Shown here one piece after another: positions 50,933-64,000 of a stretch of 64,000 bases of DNA; positions within the stretch are counted from its first letter, which is position 1; each line of letters begins with the position of its first letter. Under the pieces are notes generated by a model. The model worked only from the letters and a program-made list of their open reading frames with translations. It was not told where the DNA came from and ran no database searches. Where the stretch lies: contig NC_092575.1 of assembly GCF_037975245.1 (NCBI RefSeq), positions 16,135,310 through 16,199,309 on the forward strand, read 5' to 3'. This DNA is from Apostichopus japonicus. Lineage: Eukaryota; Echinodermata; Holothuroidea; Aspidochirotida; Stichopodidae. The translations under genes and the position numbers were made by a program.

Positions 50933-51807
50933 CATATTTTATTCATGTGAATTTCTTTCATTCTAGGTCAGTTAAAAGTATTATTCAGGTGGAAAATTGT
51001 TTTGTTCGACTGATAAGACAACCTGCATTCAATTCCTACGTAACGTTTTAGACATTATTTTTTTGCTTTTAAGTCAACAGTTTTATTTCAAAAGAAGACT
51101 GAATATCTACATGCTAAAGATAGACTCAACGTTTACTAAGATGAAAGACACAATTAGTGTTTCACTCTGGAAGAGAACAAACCTTAAAGATTTCTTGTAT
51201 CTTTTGAAGAGGGAAAGAAAACACTGGTCCTCACATTGATCATTAGTTGTAGACTAATCTGACAGAGTGAATTGCCACCCTTTTGGAAATTCAGAGTGCA
51301 CGTGTAGATTAAATTTAGAAAAGGGGCAGGAATAAAATCAGTAGAGACCAATGAATTATCTATTCTTATTCTATATCAGATGAAACATCTTGACACAAAG
51401 CTCAGAGTTGTGACGAAGGGATAATGCTACCATTTTGATATTAACTAGCAGATTATAATACCATGCATTAGTGCGGGTACAACATCGTGAATACGAGTAC
51501 CCAAAGTAGAATTGGGTATGAGTACTATACTATATATGAGTACATTAGTATAAGGCCCGTGAGTACCAGTACTTCGCCTTACTCCAGTTACCTAGATACA
51601 AGATTTCCAAAACTGCCACGGAATACGACTATTCGGAGTAATATATCTCACGCGATACACCATTCAATCAATACTGCGTTATGATTTTTGACGTCATTAA
51701 TTATCCCTTCTACACTTTAGAGATCTATTTAATCATATCATCTTCTCGTCATATATAGATTGAATTCAGTCATCTATAAAGTATCAGACTGTTCATGGTA
51801 ATCCGCT

Positions 51808-52176
51808 TTAAAGGCATTGAAGACTCGCCCCAAACCGCGTGCCGCGCTCTGAAAAAGTTAACTTTCCGTTGCTTGCAAGTGAAGTTTTCTGCTTGTCGTT
51901 ACAAAATGCAGACAGTAATGAAACGTGATACCTTATTATCTTTAGCTGGACCTGAGATGTCCATCGCTGTATCGTTTGTACACTATGCTGTGGGTATTGA
52001 CCGCATCTGTATGTACTGACTTTACACTAGTGTCTAATTACCGAAGGTAGCAAGCTGTGTGCTTATTTTCTGGGATCGGTGGTGGTGTTTTAACACTTCT
52101 ATTATACCTCATTCGAAACTAGATCAGATTACCGGCATTAGACTTTTTTTTTTGCGCGAGTCTTCACACCCTTTAA
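51808..52176 (+). mobile_element. 369-bp TTAA MITE, family A copy 2
   Basis: Same family and orientation as 29661-30027. It starts TTAAAGGCATTGAAGACTCG and ends CGCGAGTCTTCACACCCTTT then TTAA-type. Shared interior landmarks include GTAATGAAACGTGATACCTT and GACCTGAGATGT. It carries a G-rich difference (GGTGGTGGTG) where copy 1 reads GATGGCAGTG. The left and right tips are inverted relatives. Confidence 0.9.
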
Positions 52177-53795
52177 GTTTACATCTGCTCATGCGCACGG
52201 TGAAATCGCTAGGGTATAACTCTTAACACACCCAACTCGCGTACGCGTTCAATATAACAAGGTTGGCTAAATATCTGTCCTCATTCATAAAACATGAAAT
52301 AAATAATGAAAGAAAAAACCCATTAAGTTGTTAACGAGAAAGGCACAAAGAAATTCCCTCGGTTATTTCCCTAGATACGTACGTGTGCGCTATAACACGG
52401 GCAAAAGGTTAATATGTAATAAATGCCATGCTCATATTATGTCTTATTCTGGAATGTAATTTTACAGTCTTTTATGGAAAACCTATAATTTCTGTTTATA
52501 CATTGCTTTTATATATGCAGTATATTCAGAAAGAAAGTCAAGATGAACATTTCACAGATAACAGATAACAGGGCAAAATATTCTAAGGATCCTGTTGAAA
52601 TTTGCCTTGTATACATTGTATATTGTATATATTTCTATGTATACTGAGATAACAACATTTGATATTGAACTGGACATGAAGCACACAAACTGTAACGCAC
52701 TATAACATTTTTTTCTTCAAAATTTAATTAAAGATTTCTACCTTGAAATATATAGTCGGTGTATTGTTAACTTAATCCAAAGGTCAAAAGTGCAACATGC
52801 AGCTTAAAAAAAAAACCTTAAAAATCTGTCATTTATGACATCACACCTGCTAGGTTCTAGTTTTCTTATGTTACAAACTATGATAATTGATAACATGTAG
52901 GAACTGAATGGAAATTTCACCAGAATGCTTAGAATGTGTTCCTTTTTCACCAGTCAGAAATAAATTTCCTCTGGACTATCCTTTTCAATTTTCTCTTCGG
53001 ATCCACAGTACACAGTAATGAGTGTTGATCACCCTCAACCCTCAACATTTGACAACGATCATGCGCACTATCAACTTCAATTCGGAGGGACTCGTGATAA
53101 CACCTTTGAAGTAACACAATTGATTTGTCTTATTGTCTGCGATCTATTTTGGGTGACTTTTCTAAAATGAATAAATTATATATTTGATTTCTTTCTATAT
53201 AATTGCCTATCTATATGCAACAAAGCAACAATTAAGATACTCGTAGAGGTGCGTATTATTCACCAGAGGGAGAACGCAGAAAGTGCTCGTAATCCAGCAA
53301 AGTCGCATAAGATCTGGAAATTTGCTACTAGTTTGTATACCCCAATGCATTGATAGGAACGGGGACACGCACCTTCATGAAACTCCTTGCAGTGAGTGTT
53401 AATTATGTTGTGATGGAATGATTTAAACCCGTTTTACGTCTGAAACGTAAGTTTCTTCTCTGCAAATTGTGTTGTTCTCCCACATGTAGTATGGTGAGAA
53501 GAAAAAAAAGTAAAATGGATTTCATTTTTGTTTTGTTTTTTGGAAGCAGTGAATATTTTTGAAATGTTTTATTGTGTTGTCCAAGTGACGTAAGTGATTA
53601 CGTCACCATAATAACATGACCTGGCTTTGATGTAAGCATTTGAAATATGCAAATGAACAACTTGAAGAATGGGCTCAGCTGGCAGTGGTAATTCCATGCA
53701 ACACATATTGTCATAATTTATTAATGGAAAAATGTATACGTCTAGTGTATAGGTTATTCAAGTATACCTTTGAAGACAAAATGTGACGGTATGGG
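52177..53795. other. Intergenic DNA, nothing recognised
   Basis: AT-rich with no gene-like frame. A short inverted pair around TTACGTCTGAAACGTAA lies near 53434-53450. Confidence 0.45.
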
Positions 53796-54126
53796 TTAAA
53801 GGAGTATTCCGGTGACAAGGAGCTCTGTATTTAGAGTTTCATAAAAATGCAACTGTTACGTAGAAATATTATATCCCTTTGTGAATAAGTGAGTTGACTA
53901 ATTGTATAGAAAGGAAGAAACACAAATTTCAAATGAATTGCCGAGATGACGTCATTCATTTTGCTGTTGCCAGATGCAAAAACAATGACCACCACATTTG
54001 AAAAGTTCATATGTTCGCCCTACAAAAATGGCTATGGGGATGGGTTTTTTTACTTATAGAAGGAAGAGAATTTCCGGCATTATTATCAAGCAATCAATTT
54101 TTAGCCACGGGAATATCGCTTTTTAA
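53796..54126 (+). mobile_element. 331-bp TTAA MITE, family C
   Basis: Left tip TTAAAGGAGTATTCCGGTGA. The right tip, read inward, is TTAAAAAGCGATATTCCCGT. The tips are imperfect inverted relatives, both at TTAA. TGACGTCA lies at 53947-53954. The left tip resembles that of the element ending at 60684, so they are probably related families. Confidence 0.65.
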
Positions 54127-57100
54127 GTTAGTGCACTCAAATCAGCTCAAACAAGGAGAGTTCACGTTGACAACGTCCCGAAAGGAGACTTAAATTGAAA
54201 TCGGATTTACGCATCGGACTATAACTTAATTTATTACAACACACGGCAGCTGGTGTAAAGTTATCATGCCCTGATTCGTGAAGTTGGTCTGTATTTCTGT
54301 CAATACTTTTTGACGATATTTTCACTTTCAGAAAATAGTTTTGGATCTCAAAGAGATTGCAATGTAAGCAAACATGAAGAAACTCCAGGTTTATTGTTTT
54401 AAGTCGGTAGCATTACTGAAGTAGGTCAACTACTTGCAGTTGTTTTAAGACTTAATAAACAGTAAATTGAGGGTACCTATTTGCATATAGAAGTAAACGA
54501 TTAGTTACCGCTTGAATAAAGTAGGAGGTTTCATTTTAATGATTTTAAATGAAACATCTGATCAGGTAGACAGTTGTACGGAACACCTTTATGTTTGATT
54601 GTAATATAGGCCTACTAAGAAAATCTAGTTCATAACATGTTGATATCATTTCTGACATTGTGAAACGAATGTAAAGCATTCATGTTCGCCAATATGGTCA
54701 AACCAGCCTTGTATTGAATACAACTGTTAATTTGTATTCTTGACATATTGCTATTGAGTTTATAATATGTTGATTTTAATGTTGATATGCTGATCATTAA
54801 CTTGCAACATACATAGTTTCGTGGAATACTAGTATCTTTTTTGTGGTAACAAGATTTGGAAACAGATGTCGTTCCGTGTACAGATGAGTGAATGAAAAGT
54901 ATTAAGAACAACATATAACGCTAAGATCATCACATAGGCTTCAGCATGAGTAAATAATACGCACAAGCGTTTCAAGTGCTAACCCCCTGGCTGCCTATGT
55001 TAAAAACCATTTCCAATTAGCACGCACATCCCGCATGGAACTAATATACACATCCAGGTATGAAGAAGTACACGGTCACTATTGTTACCTACCTACAGAC
55101 TTTCTTCTAAAGATGAATACAGGGCAGTGATCTTGGATGAATGCTGAGCATTTATTTATTGACTCTCTCCACGAATACGAAACTAACTCAAGCAGTGTAC
55201 TCTACCAGATGCCAATGAAAGTTAGGTTGCGAATGGTATCAACAGGTGTGACAAGACGGTGTTCGTTGGTAAGGGGGGTAGGGGAGGGGAAATAGCCCCT
55301 ATTCCTGGGGTCAAATTAGGGGACCTGGGAAATGTGCGGTAAAGAATATGTACATTCGTTACAATACAAAGAAAAGAAGGCTTCCGAAACGGGCTGCCGG
55401 AGACATAACTATCCCCGGGCCCATAAGTGGGTCGATTACAATACGATTACACACAAGGTTCAGTTTGAATTTTAACCTTTGAACTCTATTGGAAATTGAT
55501 TTGTATCAGCTTGATATAAAACTACACCATACAAAATTCACAAAATTAATAATCATCATTAGCGTACGAATAAAATACAAAACGACGAAGAAGGAATCAA
55601 AATTTCTAAAGAGTTTAAATATTACGTTATTCATGTGATTTACTATGTACTCATGTCTGCGAGATAAAATATATTAAAAATCTCTCATGGATCATGAAAT
55701 TAATAACTAATTATCTTGCTCGTGATTTTTTAATTTCCGTCCGGAAATAATCTACGACGGTGCGTTAGTTTGAGTGTTTTATTTCTCTCAGATTTTCGCT
55801 TAAGATTTCTCATCGTTTCAGCAAACTGACGAAGATTCTTACATGATTAATAATCGAGATTTGTAAAGGAAATATAAAGAATAGATCCACTTTTGAATTC
55901 CCTTTCATATTGTAACACATTCAACATAAATAGACAACATTCTCTTAAGGTTTTCTTGGTATACATAAAACTTACAACCACGTATAGGCCTAAAAATTCA
56001 CCCTAATCTTGCTTTGAACTACTTATGACTAATATTCTATATAAATCTATTCAATCGTCAGTATAGGCTATAATATATACAGTGTGGTCACGCACGTGAA
56101 AGTAAACAACCGTGCGTTAATGGTATTCGAAAGTTCTATTCTGTAACCCAAACGTGACTATTCGTAGGAAATTAAATTATTTACCTGAAACCTCACGAGG
56201 CTTTTAAATCTAACCAGGCGTGTTTTGTATACATTAGATTTGTGGTATACTATTTGACTATACGTTTCATTAAATCTGAAGTATATATATGTTGCGAGAC
56301 AAAAATGCGACAGTTTATGTTCTTCGTTCGTGATTTTTTGTTTAAAGGATTTTCTTGTCTCCCCTCAAAAAAAAAAAAAAAATGGATGGTTGACGCCTAG
56401 AGTATTCATCGAAGCTGTCAGTCTCAATCGTAAATCTTTCCTTGGTTCGCGAACAGAGACATATAGGCTACTCAGTCATTCGGTGTCAAGATTTGTAAAT
56501 AATGGAACATTGAGAATAGAGGTTTGACTATGGTATACTTGCAAAACCTAAATATTAGATATTAATCGATGGTATTATAAGGCACAGCATTTAATTTGAT
56601 ATGATGTATAGAACTTTAAAAACCACTGATATCGGTCCAGGTTGTATTTCAGCAAAAACATCTTTGGGAAAAGGGTGGGGGGGTGGCCCATTTAACAACT
56701 GATGTTCATCAATGAAAAAGTGACTGGACTATGCAGTCTAATGCACATTTCATTAGGAGAGTTTTTCAGATGCAAAAACAAAACTCAATGACAAAAAAAC
56801 ATTATTTCTTTATTGTCTCTAATAGCATGTTCATAATATGTTATAAATTTGTCAAACACATATAGTGTATGAGAGATTCTGAAGTTATGAGCTCTGGCCG
56901 GCTAAAGTAAGGTGGTTGTTGCATACAAATTAAGTTAACGGTTCCCCACTCTAAAACTGTTAAATGTAACCCAAAAAAGTTCAAAAATATTCTAATACTG
57001 TTAATTTGGATAGCTTCCCGATGTAAAGAGTCACTTGGCTAATTCTCCCAGTTATTATACACTTATACGGGCTGCTTATAGCTTCCTAAGGTAAATACCT

Positions 57101-57828
57101 CCAATGCTGATTTTGTTATTAAATCTTTCTTCTTTTTAAAACAGACATGCACTGACCATGCATAAGTATTGATATATATGACGTAGAACATAAAAGTGTA
57201 CCTGGAGAGCTGTACAGATATTTGTATCCCTGTACAGAGGACGAAGAAAGATCAAGGCTAAATTTAATATGCATAATTGTATAAATATCAATCAATTCCG
57301 TTCAAATATCTTTGTCACCAATCTATGACATCCTTAAAGACACAAAAAAACGTCTACTGAACATGTCACGTTCTTCTGTAGCCGTGGATAATATTTCTCT
57401 CTTTCAATTGATTGAGGAAATCATTTGCAAAACTCGAGGCGAACTTTGGAAGATTTTAAAATAGAATAAAAAAATCTGCAATGGGACTATTTTTGTGTTG
57501 TTGTTTCATCCGATAAATGAACGAAGATGAACACTTTGACAGAGATGTTGGCATATAGATGAGAAAGAATTCGGGAAAGGACACGCACAAATTAAATAAA
57601 CGTGTCCAACGACAGAAAGGTGTGACGTCAGTATGACATCAGAACGCTGAGAATAAGAACTTACAAAGAGAGGCAGAGGGAAGAGTAATATATGAGGAAA
57701 GAGAAAGACAGAGAGAATGACAAAATGAGCTGTGTTTATAATTCATGTTAGATAAAATATTGCTGTTTGGGGTTGGAGAGGGGGGGGGGCATACGTCATT
57801 AGCATGACTGAGGCACAGGGAATATTGT

Positions 57829-57829
<1 letters not shown>
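54127..57829. other. Intergenic DNA, nothing recognised
   Basis: A G-rich patch at 55272-55290, an A-run at 56366-56381 and a TGACGTCA at 57623-57630. No protein-like frames. Confidence 0.5.
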
Positions 57830-57866
<37 letters not shown>

Positions 57867-57888
57867 CATATATATATATATGTATATA

Positions 57889-57977
<89 letters not shown>
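57830..57977. repeat. (AT)n microsatellite
   Basis: Nearly pure (AT)n with TACATACATA and TGTATA interruptions. Confidence 0.95.
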
Positions 57978-57982
<5 letters not shown>

Positions 57983-60138
57983 TAATAAGTGTTAACTTGT
58001 CTAGGATTCTGGTAGTTTTTCTATAAATTGTAGTACTTCTTCAAAAAAAAAAAAAGTCGTAAGTTGTAATAGGTAATATTATTGATTATTTGAGAAGAAT
58101 GCATTGTTCGAAGAAATGTAACTACTGGACTGGATACTGGATTCTGAGGGTGGGGATGGGGGGTGGGGTAGGGTGCTGTTATGATGTCAGTAACACATGA
58201 CTAGAGGTAAGAGTGATCTTTCTCTCTCTCTTTGTTTAATTCGCTCCTTTTTATTACGAGGGGGAGAGGGTGGATTGGTAAAAACAGATGGTGTGTAGAA
58301 TAGCTTCCTATACCTTTAAACGTTTATGTTGTGTTGGCACGTTAAATAAATCAAGACCTTTATGTCTATTGATTGTAAGATTGAACTGTTCGGAGATTCT
58401 TGCAACGGATGTCTACGTATAAATTGTATATACTTTTGGCAAACAGAACAAAAATTCACAAATTGACAACCTTTCTTATATTTAACAAACAATATCTATA
58501 TTTACCTTATCACCTTACCACAGTAGTGTACTTTTTTTATAGTGATATTATTCTTTTTACCTCGATATGTAGTTTCTAACATTATACTGTAATTAATAAG
58601 TAACATGAATTCCTTGAAGCTTAGAAAATTCAATCACGTAAAATAGTTTTTACCTTCAGACTTTATTCTTAATCATGATTCCCCTGTGGTTTGTTCTTAT
58701 TCACATCAAACAAGGATTGTTATCAACATTAAGAGTGACCTGCAGTGTAGCTTAAGGAATTTATAACATAATCCATCCTTTTTTATCTCTTTCGCCTTTC
58801 CCACCTTCAGACGTTTTTCGTCTTTTTTCTTTCTTTCTTTATTATTATTCTGTCGTTCTATTTTTAATTATTTCTTTCTCACTTTCTTTGTTCCTTAGTT
58901 TTCATTGTTTTAATACATAAACGCAGATTCATTAGTGAATGACAGTACATATCCTAGACAGTTATAACGAAAGAACCCCTTCGGCTCATTTCCAGCTCAA
59001 ATGATATTTGAAAACACGAAACTCCACTCAGTGAGGAATTATCCATGTCGATCGTAGGGAGATTAACTGCATTACATAATACGACGCAACGAAAGAGAAA
59101 AAAAGGGGGGGAGGGGGGAGGGAAAATTTATGCCTAAAAGGTTCTTCGATATGGTATATAAATCATATAAGTTTGGTGTACTATATAAAGGTGAAACCGT
59201 GTATGTACCCGACCTACTTTAAATTTGTAATCATGGCAGGTAATCAAAATGAAGTTCGTTCCACTTTGAGTATAGCCATAACTCACAGAGCGATCGAAAT
59301 GTATATGTCAATGCCTTACATTTTTTTGCAAAACTATGCGAATCCATTTTAATGGCAGATGGTGTGTTTGTTTACCTCTTTTCAAGTGTTCGACGTCAAT
59401 ATTTTGGCAACATGTTCAAGCGAGGTATGTTTCTCTTTACTCTTCGGTTTAATTATTCTTCGCCATAAAGTAGGAGGATTTTTGACAGGTAGTTTGAAAA
59501 TGATATATTTATTTGTTTTCTCAAGCTGACGACTTGCCTTAAGTAAAGGAAGAAATACATTTCACAGAGATGTATACCGCGAGCCTTAGGCAAGATGACG
59601 TCATACCCTCAGTACAGGACTCATTGTTGACGTTAACTTTCTATGAACTCTATAAACAAAACCAAGACACTTTCCACGCATTTAGCAGATTCTGTCAACC
59701 TACCGCTCCAATACTTCATATATTTCCGAATAGGTACAACTTAAAAATGGAAACTCCGCTATAAGTCCCTCTAATGCAAATAATGTTCATAAAACAAAAC
59801 TGCCAGCGTCCCCTCATCCCACCACCAAACTTTCTCTCCTCTAAAACGTTATCATATTACTAATTTTCAAAGAGTAAATTTTCATAGTTTTGTCAGTTTC
59901 CAGTATTGTATCTCAGATCGAGCAGGTAGAATATTAATTTCATATTATAAGCTATAAATTTCAATAAAATATAAATTATATATATCATTCATGTCACTGT
60001 TTATCCTCAAAGTCACGAATCGTGTTTTTTCTTCTTATTTAAACCAGCTTCTGTTTATAGTATTCTTGGAAATGATATTTTTAAACTGATATACTATAGC
60101 AATTAGCGAATGACATTTTCATAGCATACGGAAAGAAC
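57978..60138. other. Intergenic DNA, worn repeats only
   Basis: A G-rich block lies at 58147-58175. The segment at about 59593-59668, containing a TGACGTCA, resembles 60700-60775 at about three quarters of positions (shared TATGAACTCTA). Both look like interior parts of a MITE family. No gene. Confidence 0.5.
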
Positions 60139-60684
60139 TTAAAGCAGCTTTCCGGATTTTTATTGCGCTTCGAGAATCTGAAATACTAACCGATTATAAT
60201 TGAACATATCATATCATGCTCTAACTCCTTAAACGTTAGGTTTTATTTAATGCCAAGAAACTCTCCTCTCATCGGTTTACATAACACTGACCATATCAAA
60301 CAAACAAACACAAAATCTTCAGTCAATACAATCCAACAATTGATGTTCGAGAGAGCTAACAAATGAAATAAAAATTTCGGATTAGATGTCGCAGTATATG
60401 TTACTATTATGCTAGTAAAGGTTTGAATATTTGTCGTGGATAAATTCCCTTTACGTTACAAACCACCCGCAGTATATTTAAACTGTATCTCATCTGCCAA
60501 TTGATGATATTTCTCGTGTTTATTCCAAAAAGATGACTCGGGGCAGGATTTTAGTCTTCAAATATTTGTTACAATTCCAATAAAGTAATAATAAATATGA
60601 GTTCTGGTAATGTTCCCATAACTATTTCGATTCTCAACGACATTCACCTTTAAAATACGCTAGATCACTGGAATGCTCCTTTAA
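60139..60684. mobile_element. 546-bp TTAA MITE, probable (family C-like)
   Basis: Left end TTAAAGCAGCTTTCCGGATT. The right end, read inward, is TTAAAGGAGCATTCCAGTGA. A second matching inner pair is TCGAGAATCTGAAATACTAA (left) against TTGAGAATCGAAATAGT (right, inverted). The ends are diverged, so the boundaries are less certain than for families A and B. Confidence 0.55.
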
Positions 60685-60820
60685 GGTTAAGATTATGATG
60701 ACGTCGGCTCCTCAGTAGAGGAATTAATGTTAATGTAACTTCTTTATGAACTCTAATAACTCAATCAAAACATGATATTTTTAACTTCATTGTTAACAAT
60801 TGGATGACAATCAACACCAC

Positions 60821-60902
<82 letters not shown>

Positions 60903-60946
60903 TTGATGATGATGATGATGACGATGACGATGACGACGACGACGAT

Positions 60947-61011
<65 letters not shown>

Positions 61012-61018
61012 TGATGAC
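60821..61018. repeat. (GAT/GAC)n triplet array
   Basis: About 66 triplets, nearly all GAT or GAC with one GTT. The first part is pure GAT and later parts alternate GAC-GAT. A poly-aspartate frame runs through it, but it is only a microsatellite artefact. (TTA)n follows to about 61034. Confidence 0.95.
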
Positions 61019-61399
61019 TATTATTATTATTATTTGTATTATTTTAGATCATATGGCAAAAACTTAATTAACAAATGTCGTGTTACTTGGAATTATTTTT
61101 GGGAATGTTGCTTTAAGCATCACGTGCAAGGTTCAATAATTGCTGAAAATGTCATGAGACAGCAAAAGGCGCATATGTGAACTTTGCTGTAATCAACTTG
61201 ATTGAAAATATGCTAACAGGCTTGAAAGTATGAAAGGTCTCACCCTAACGCCACGATCTGTCGTGATTCTGTTTATGCTGTTTATAAAGTAGGGGGTAGA
61301 ATTTTTCGATCGGGCAATAATGAATTATGTACAGTAGGCATGTAGTACATGTGATCGATGAATTGATTTTCCTCATTTTATATCTCACAAACTGAAGAG

Positions 61400-62760
61400 T
61401 TTCTTAAAGGTGCAGATTGGTCGTTTTTTAGCTGTATACGAACTCAGTTTTATTAATGATAGGGTCGTGTATGCAAGGTTTGACTTTAAAGGTGATTAGT
61501 CGTCTTTGCATTCGGTACGATTTCATATTTGTTCTTCTACGGTAAGGTGCTATTGCTGTATATGCCACCTTGTATGTGTATACATAATCATGCAATAAAC
61601 AGATAAAAATAATTTGGTCTCATATAAAACCGTATTTCAGACTCATTACAATGATAGATCTCAAGTTGCTTCATGCCAACTTGTGCATTAAAAGTGATTG
61701 GTTGCCGAACTTCCTTTAAGACTTCATTCTAGTTATTCTACGGTAAGGTGCTATACCTGTACATGTGAACTGTCGTCAGACAATGACGGTTATTGATCGC
61801 TGGTTACGTAAACACCCCTAGCACTTCAGAGTTATTATACGGTAAGGTGCTATACCTGTACATGTGAACTGTCGACAGACAATGACGGTTGTTGATAGCT
61901 GGTCACGTAAACACCCCTACCACTTCCGGGTTATTCTACGGTAAGGTGACATATCTGCATGTGCGAACTCATGCCATAAAAATGATTGGTCGCCTGTATA
62001 GCCGTACGACTTGAGAGCGTGGTGGCCAATTGGCTAAGGCGTCAGACTCGTGATCCAAGGATTGCTGGTTCGATTCCTGCCTTGTTCATTACGTTGTGTC
62101 CTTGGGCAAGATGCTTTATCTCACTTGCCTCTCTCAAACCCAGGGGTTAAATGGGTACCTGTGAGGTAACTTGTCATTGGGCGCAGTATACAGTATAACT
62201 AGAGCCGCCTGGAGGGATTGTCTCTGGGACAGGTTATCATTGACCAGGGGTAGCATATCGTCTGTAAAGCGCTTTGAGACCTATTGCTTGTGTAAAGCGC
62301 TATATATAAGAAATCAAATATTATTATTATTATTAACGACTTCATACAAACTATACGGCAAGATGCCACGTTTATATACGCCAGGCTGCTTCAATAAAGG
62401 TAAATATTTACCTATATACCTATGTAATAATTCAGATTTCATTTACGGTAAGGTGCTATATCTGTATGTGTTAACTGTTGACATTACATGCGGATTTACA
62501 TATGAATTCAGACGTATTATACGGTAACTTGCCATGTATGCATATACTTCTGCACTCAAGGTGATTGGTCGCCTACACATATCCATAAGACTTCATACTG
62601 TTATCTACGTCAAGGTGGCATACCTATGTATGCAAAATTCTCGCAATACATATGATCGGTCTCCTTCGTTACAGTAGGCCTACTACTTTCCGATTTATAT
62701 TCTTGACAGTAAGATGCCATGCAAACTTCAACAAAAAAACGGATGGCGGGAACTGAAGAT
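61400..62760. repeat. Degenerate satellite of about 98 bp with a TACGGTAAGGTG core
   Basis: The core recurs near 61540, 61740, 61838, 61936, 62353, 62445, 62519, 62606 and 62700. The best-conserved neighbours are 98 bp apart. The 61936 to 62353 gap falls to about one unit once the 323-bp SINE is removed. Other shared phrases are GTGATTGGTCGCC, CCTGTACATGTGAACTGTCG and GACTTCAT. Divergence is highest at both edges. Confidence 0.8.
62013..62335 (+). mobile_element. tRNA-derived SINE with L2-type tail, with target duplication
   Basis: The tRNA-like head has an A-box-like TGGCCAATTGGCTAAGGCG and a perfect B box GGTTCGATTCC (62067-62077). A central body with CTTGGGCAAGATGCTTTATC follows. The 3' tail GTAAAGCGCTTTGAGAC...GTAAAGCGCTATATA plus (ATT)n matches the L2-clade LINE tail pattern. 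ACGACTT flanks both sides (62006-62012 and 62336-62342). It is inserted in the 98-bp satellite and so is younger than the array. Confidence 0.9.
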
Positions 62761-62848
62761 GCAGTCACATATATATATACATATAACACAATACATTAAT
62801 ATATTTGAAAATTTTCCATTGTGGAAATGATTTAGAACCTCATATAGA

Positions 62849-63098
62849 GAGTGTTAGCTCAGTGGTTAACGCCGGTGCCTTTCAATCATAAGGTCCCGAG
62901 TTCGAGTCACTCCAAGATTAATGTATGTCGTCCAGTTACAGAGTTGTTGACAATTGACAATTAATAATCATGGACGATAAATATGAATGTAAGAGACTGA
63001 CTTCGGTCAGCTTGCGGCCTTGATAAGCCAATGAGACTTCTTCGCGAGTTCCTGCTTGCAGGAGGATCTAAAATACATACATATATACATACATATAT
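62849..63098 (+). mobile_element. tRNA-derived SINE, copy 3 of 3
   Basis: Full-length copy starting GAGTGTTAGCTCAGTGGTTA with the B-box region GAGTTCGAGTCACTCC, the 12-base segment present and a (TACATA)n tail. It is the cleanest of the three and is useful as a consensus for the family. Open frames overlapping it on the minus strand are SINE artefacts. Confidence 0.92.
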
Positions 63099-64000
63099 TG
63101 CTCTGTAAGAAACCTGGTTGAATTCCAGCGCAAAGTCTGTGCACCACGATAATGATACAAGTATGAGGACACTGTATAACTGCTGTACAATAAGACCTGT
63201 GCGAGGTACGTATGGATATGACACTCCAAACAATACTCAACTATATTATATTAACGCCTGTATAGGTGACGTCACAACTTTCAATCACATAACATCTATA
63301 TATGTAACATACAGATGTGGCCAGGGAGTTGGTGTGGCGTATATTTCATTGCTTTTAAGTTTAAATGTCTGTCATCTTTGTTCTTTCATATCTCTTATAT
63401 ATATTTTTAGATTTTTATCTTATGTTGCACATTTATTTTGTTTCTTAATCGATCAGATGGATGGTTATAAACGTCGATGTGTATAATTACAAATAAGCCC
63501 GACAGAAAATATATATATTTCCTGAAGCGCATGCCCACGAGATTTTTAATAATGTTTTAAATCTATATCCATCCTGTAAAACATTAATATAATTCACATC
63601 GTAGTTGAAATCTATTTTAAGAGGATAGTTCAAATGTAAATTATTGATTATTTTCCCCCTCGGATGACAGCAAGATGGAATATTCTGACCGTTTTATTGA
63701 ACATTTATTACTGCACGATTCCGCATCAAAATTGTCATTTTGAAGATTAGAAAGTTGTAATATATATGATGTGAAAACGAACAAGATGTTGAAAATGTCT
63801 CATCAGAGTGATGTATTTTTCTGGCATTATAAAATGAGAGGATTTCAGGTTTGAATCCACGATAAAGAAGGGAAAAAAATAATACATGTTGACATTAAAA
63901 CTCTGATTGAATGGCTTTTCAATGTCATACACTGAATAATGAGCTGTATAACTTGTGTCACATTTCTATCGCATTTTGCATATCACCATGCAGTGATAAC
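63099..64000. other. Terminal intergenic stretch, nothing recognised
   Basis: AT-rich, with one TGACGTCA at 63267-63274 and no recognisable gene. A 122-codon open frame at 63118-63486 has no motif I know and is rich in Tyr/Cys/Ile, as expected of random AT-rich DNA. Confidence 0.5.

Larger units (their letters stand above)
46821..51807. other. Intergenic DNA, no recognised genes
   Basis: Holds (AT)n arrays at 47484-47600, 50120-50176 and 50900-50930, a C-run near 49136-49150, a hammerhead-like motif at 49701-49728, and TGACGTCA at 49550 and 51689. The 111-codon minus-strand frame at 48000-48335 has no motif I recognise. Confidence 0.5.

Noticed and set aside
51795-52019. 74-codon frame with a protein-like look
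   Set aside because: It lies within the TTAA MITE, and the homologous copy at 29661 has the frame broken.
60800-61180. 126-codon frame with a long poly-aspartate run
   Set aside because: The Asp run is just the (GAT/GAC)n microsatellite read in one frame. The other frames give poly-Met/Thr, and no flanking protein motif exists.
62013-62085. Functional tRNA gene
   Set aside because: A and B boxes are present but the cloverleaf stems do not pair well and the sequence continues into a SINE body and tail with a target duplication. The same applies to the heads at 17265 and 62849.

Overview
This is AT-rich animal nuclear DNA that is almost entirely non-coding. It has long (AT)n arrays, tRNA-headed SINEs, TTAA-type MITEs, large TIR transposons and several satellites. 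The best taxonomic hint is the palindrome TAGGCCTA, which I counted about 14 times. That, with an L2-type SINE tail and the style of the MITEs, fits a marine deuterostome, most likely an echinoderm. This is an inference from composition and not a proof.

Only one convincing host gene was found: an uninterrupted 250-codon reading frame on the minus strand (13300-14052). It encodes a Ras-like small GTPase of the RASL10 type, with a CAAX end. A TATA-like box and a perfect CRE (TGACGTCA) lie just upstream of its ATG. Two short exon-like pieces end at good splice donors. One is a SAM-domain-like first exon inside a transposon (31777-31846, minus). The other is an AT-hook exon carrying a one-base frameshift (33286-33499, plus).

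Layout. 1-4776 is plain intergenic DNA. 4800-5400 is a purine satellite joined to a 51-bp minisatellite. 5751-8908 is a complete 3.16-kb DNA transposon with a perfect 6-bp target duplication; its long inverted termini are arrays of GATATC-centred palindromes spaced about two helical turns apart. 11478-11742, 17265-17509 and 62849-63098 are three copies of one tRNA-derived SINE family. 27459-32293 is a second large transposon whose ends carry AGACTGA/TCAGTCT arrays, with a MITE and a 42-bp hairpin minisatellite nested inside. 35425-35810 is a fold-back element. TTAA-flanked MITEs lie at 29661, 39922, 51808, 53796 and 60139. 46060-46820 is a degenerate array of about 250 bp per unit. 61400-62760 is an array of about 98 bp per unit, interrupted by a second type of SINE that has its own target duplication.

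The most promising undescribed item is the GATATC-array transposon. After that come the excess of TGACGTCA sites (15 counted), some inside MITEs, and the AGACTGA-array transposon with its SAM-like exon. There is no operon-like logic here: the genes do not work together, and the window is mainly a record of mobile DNA around one small GTPase gene. All counts and alignments were made by eye.
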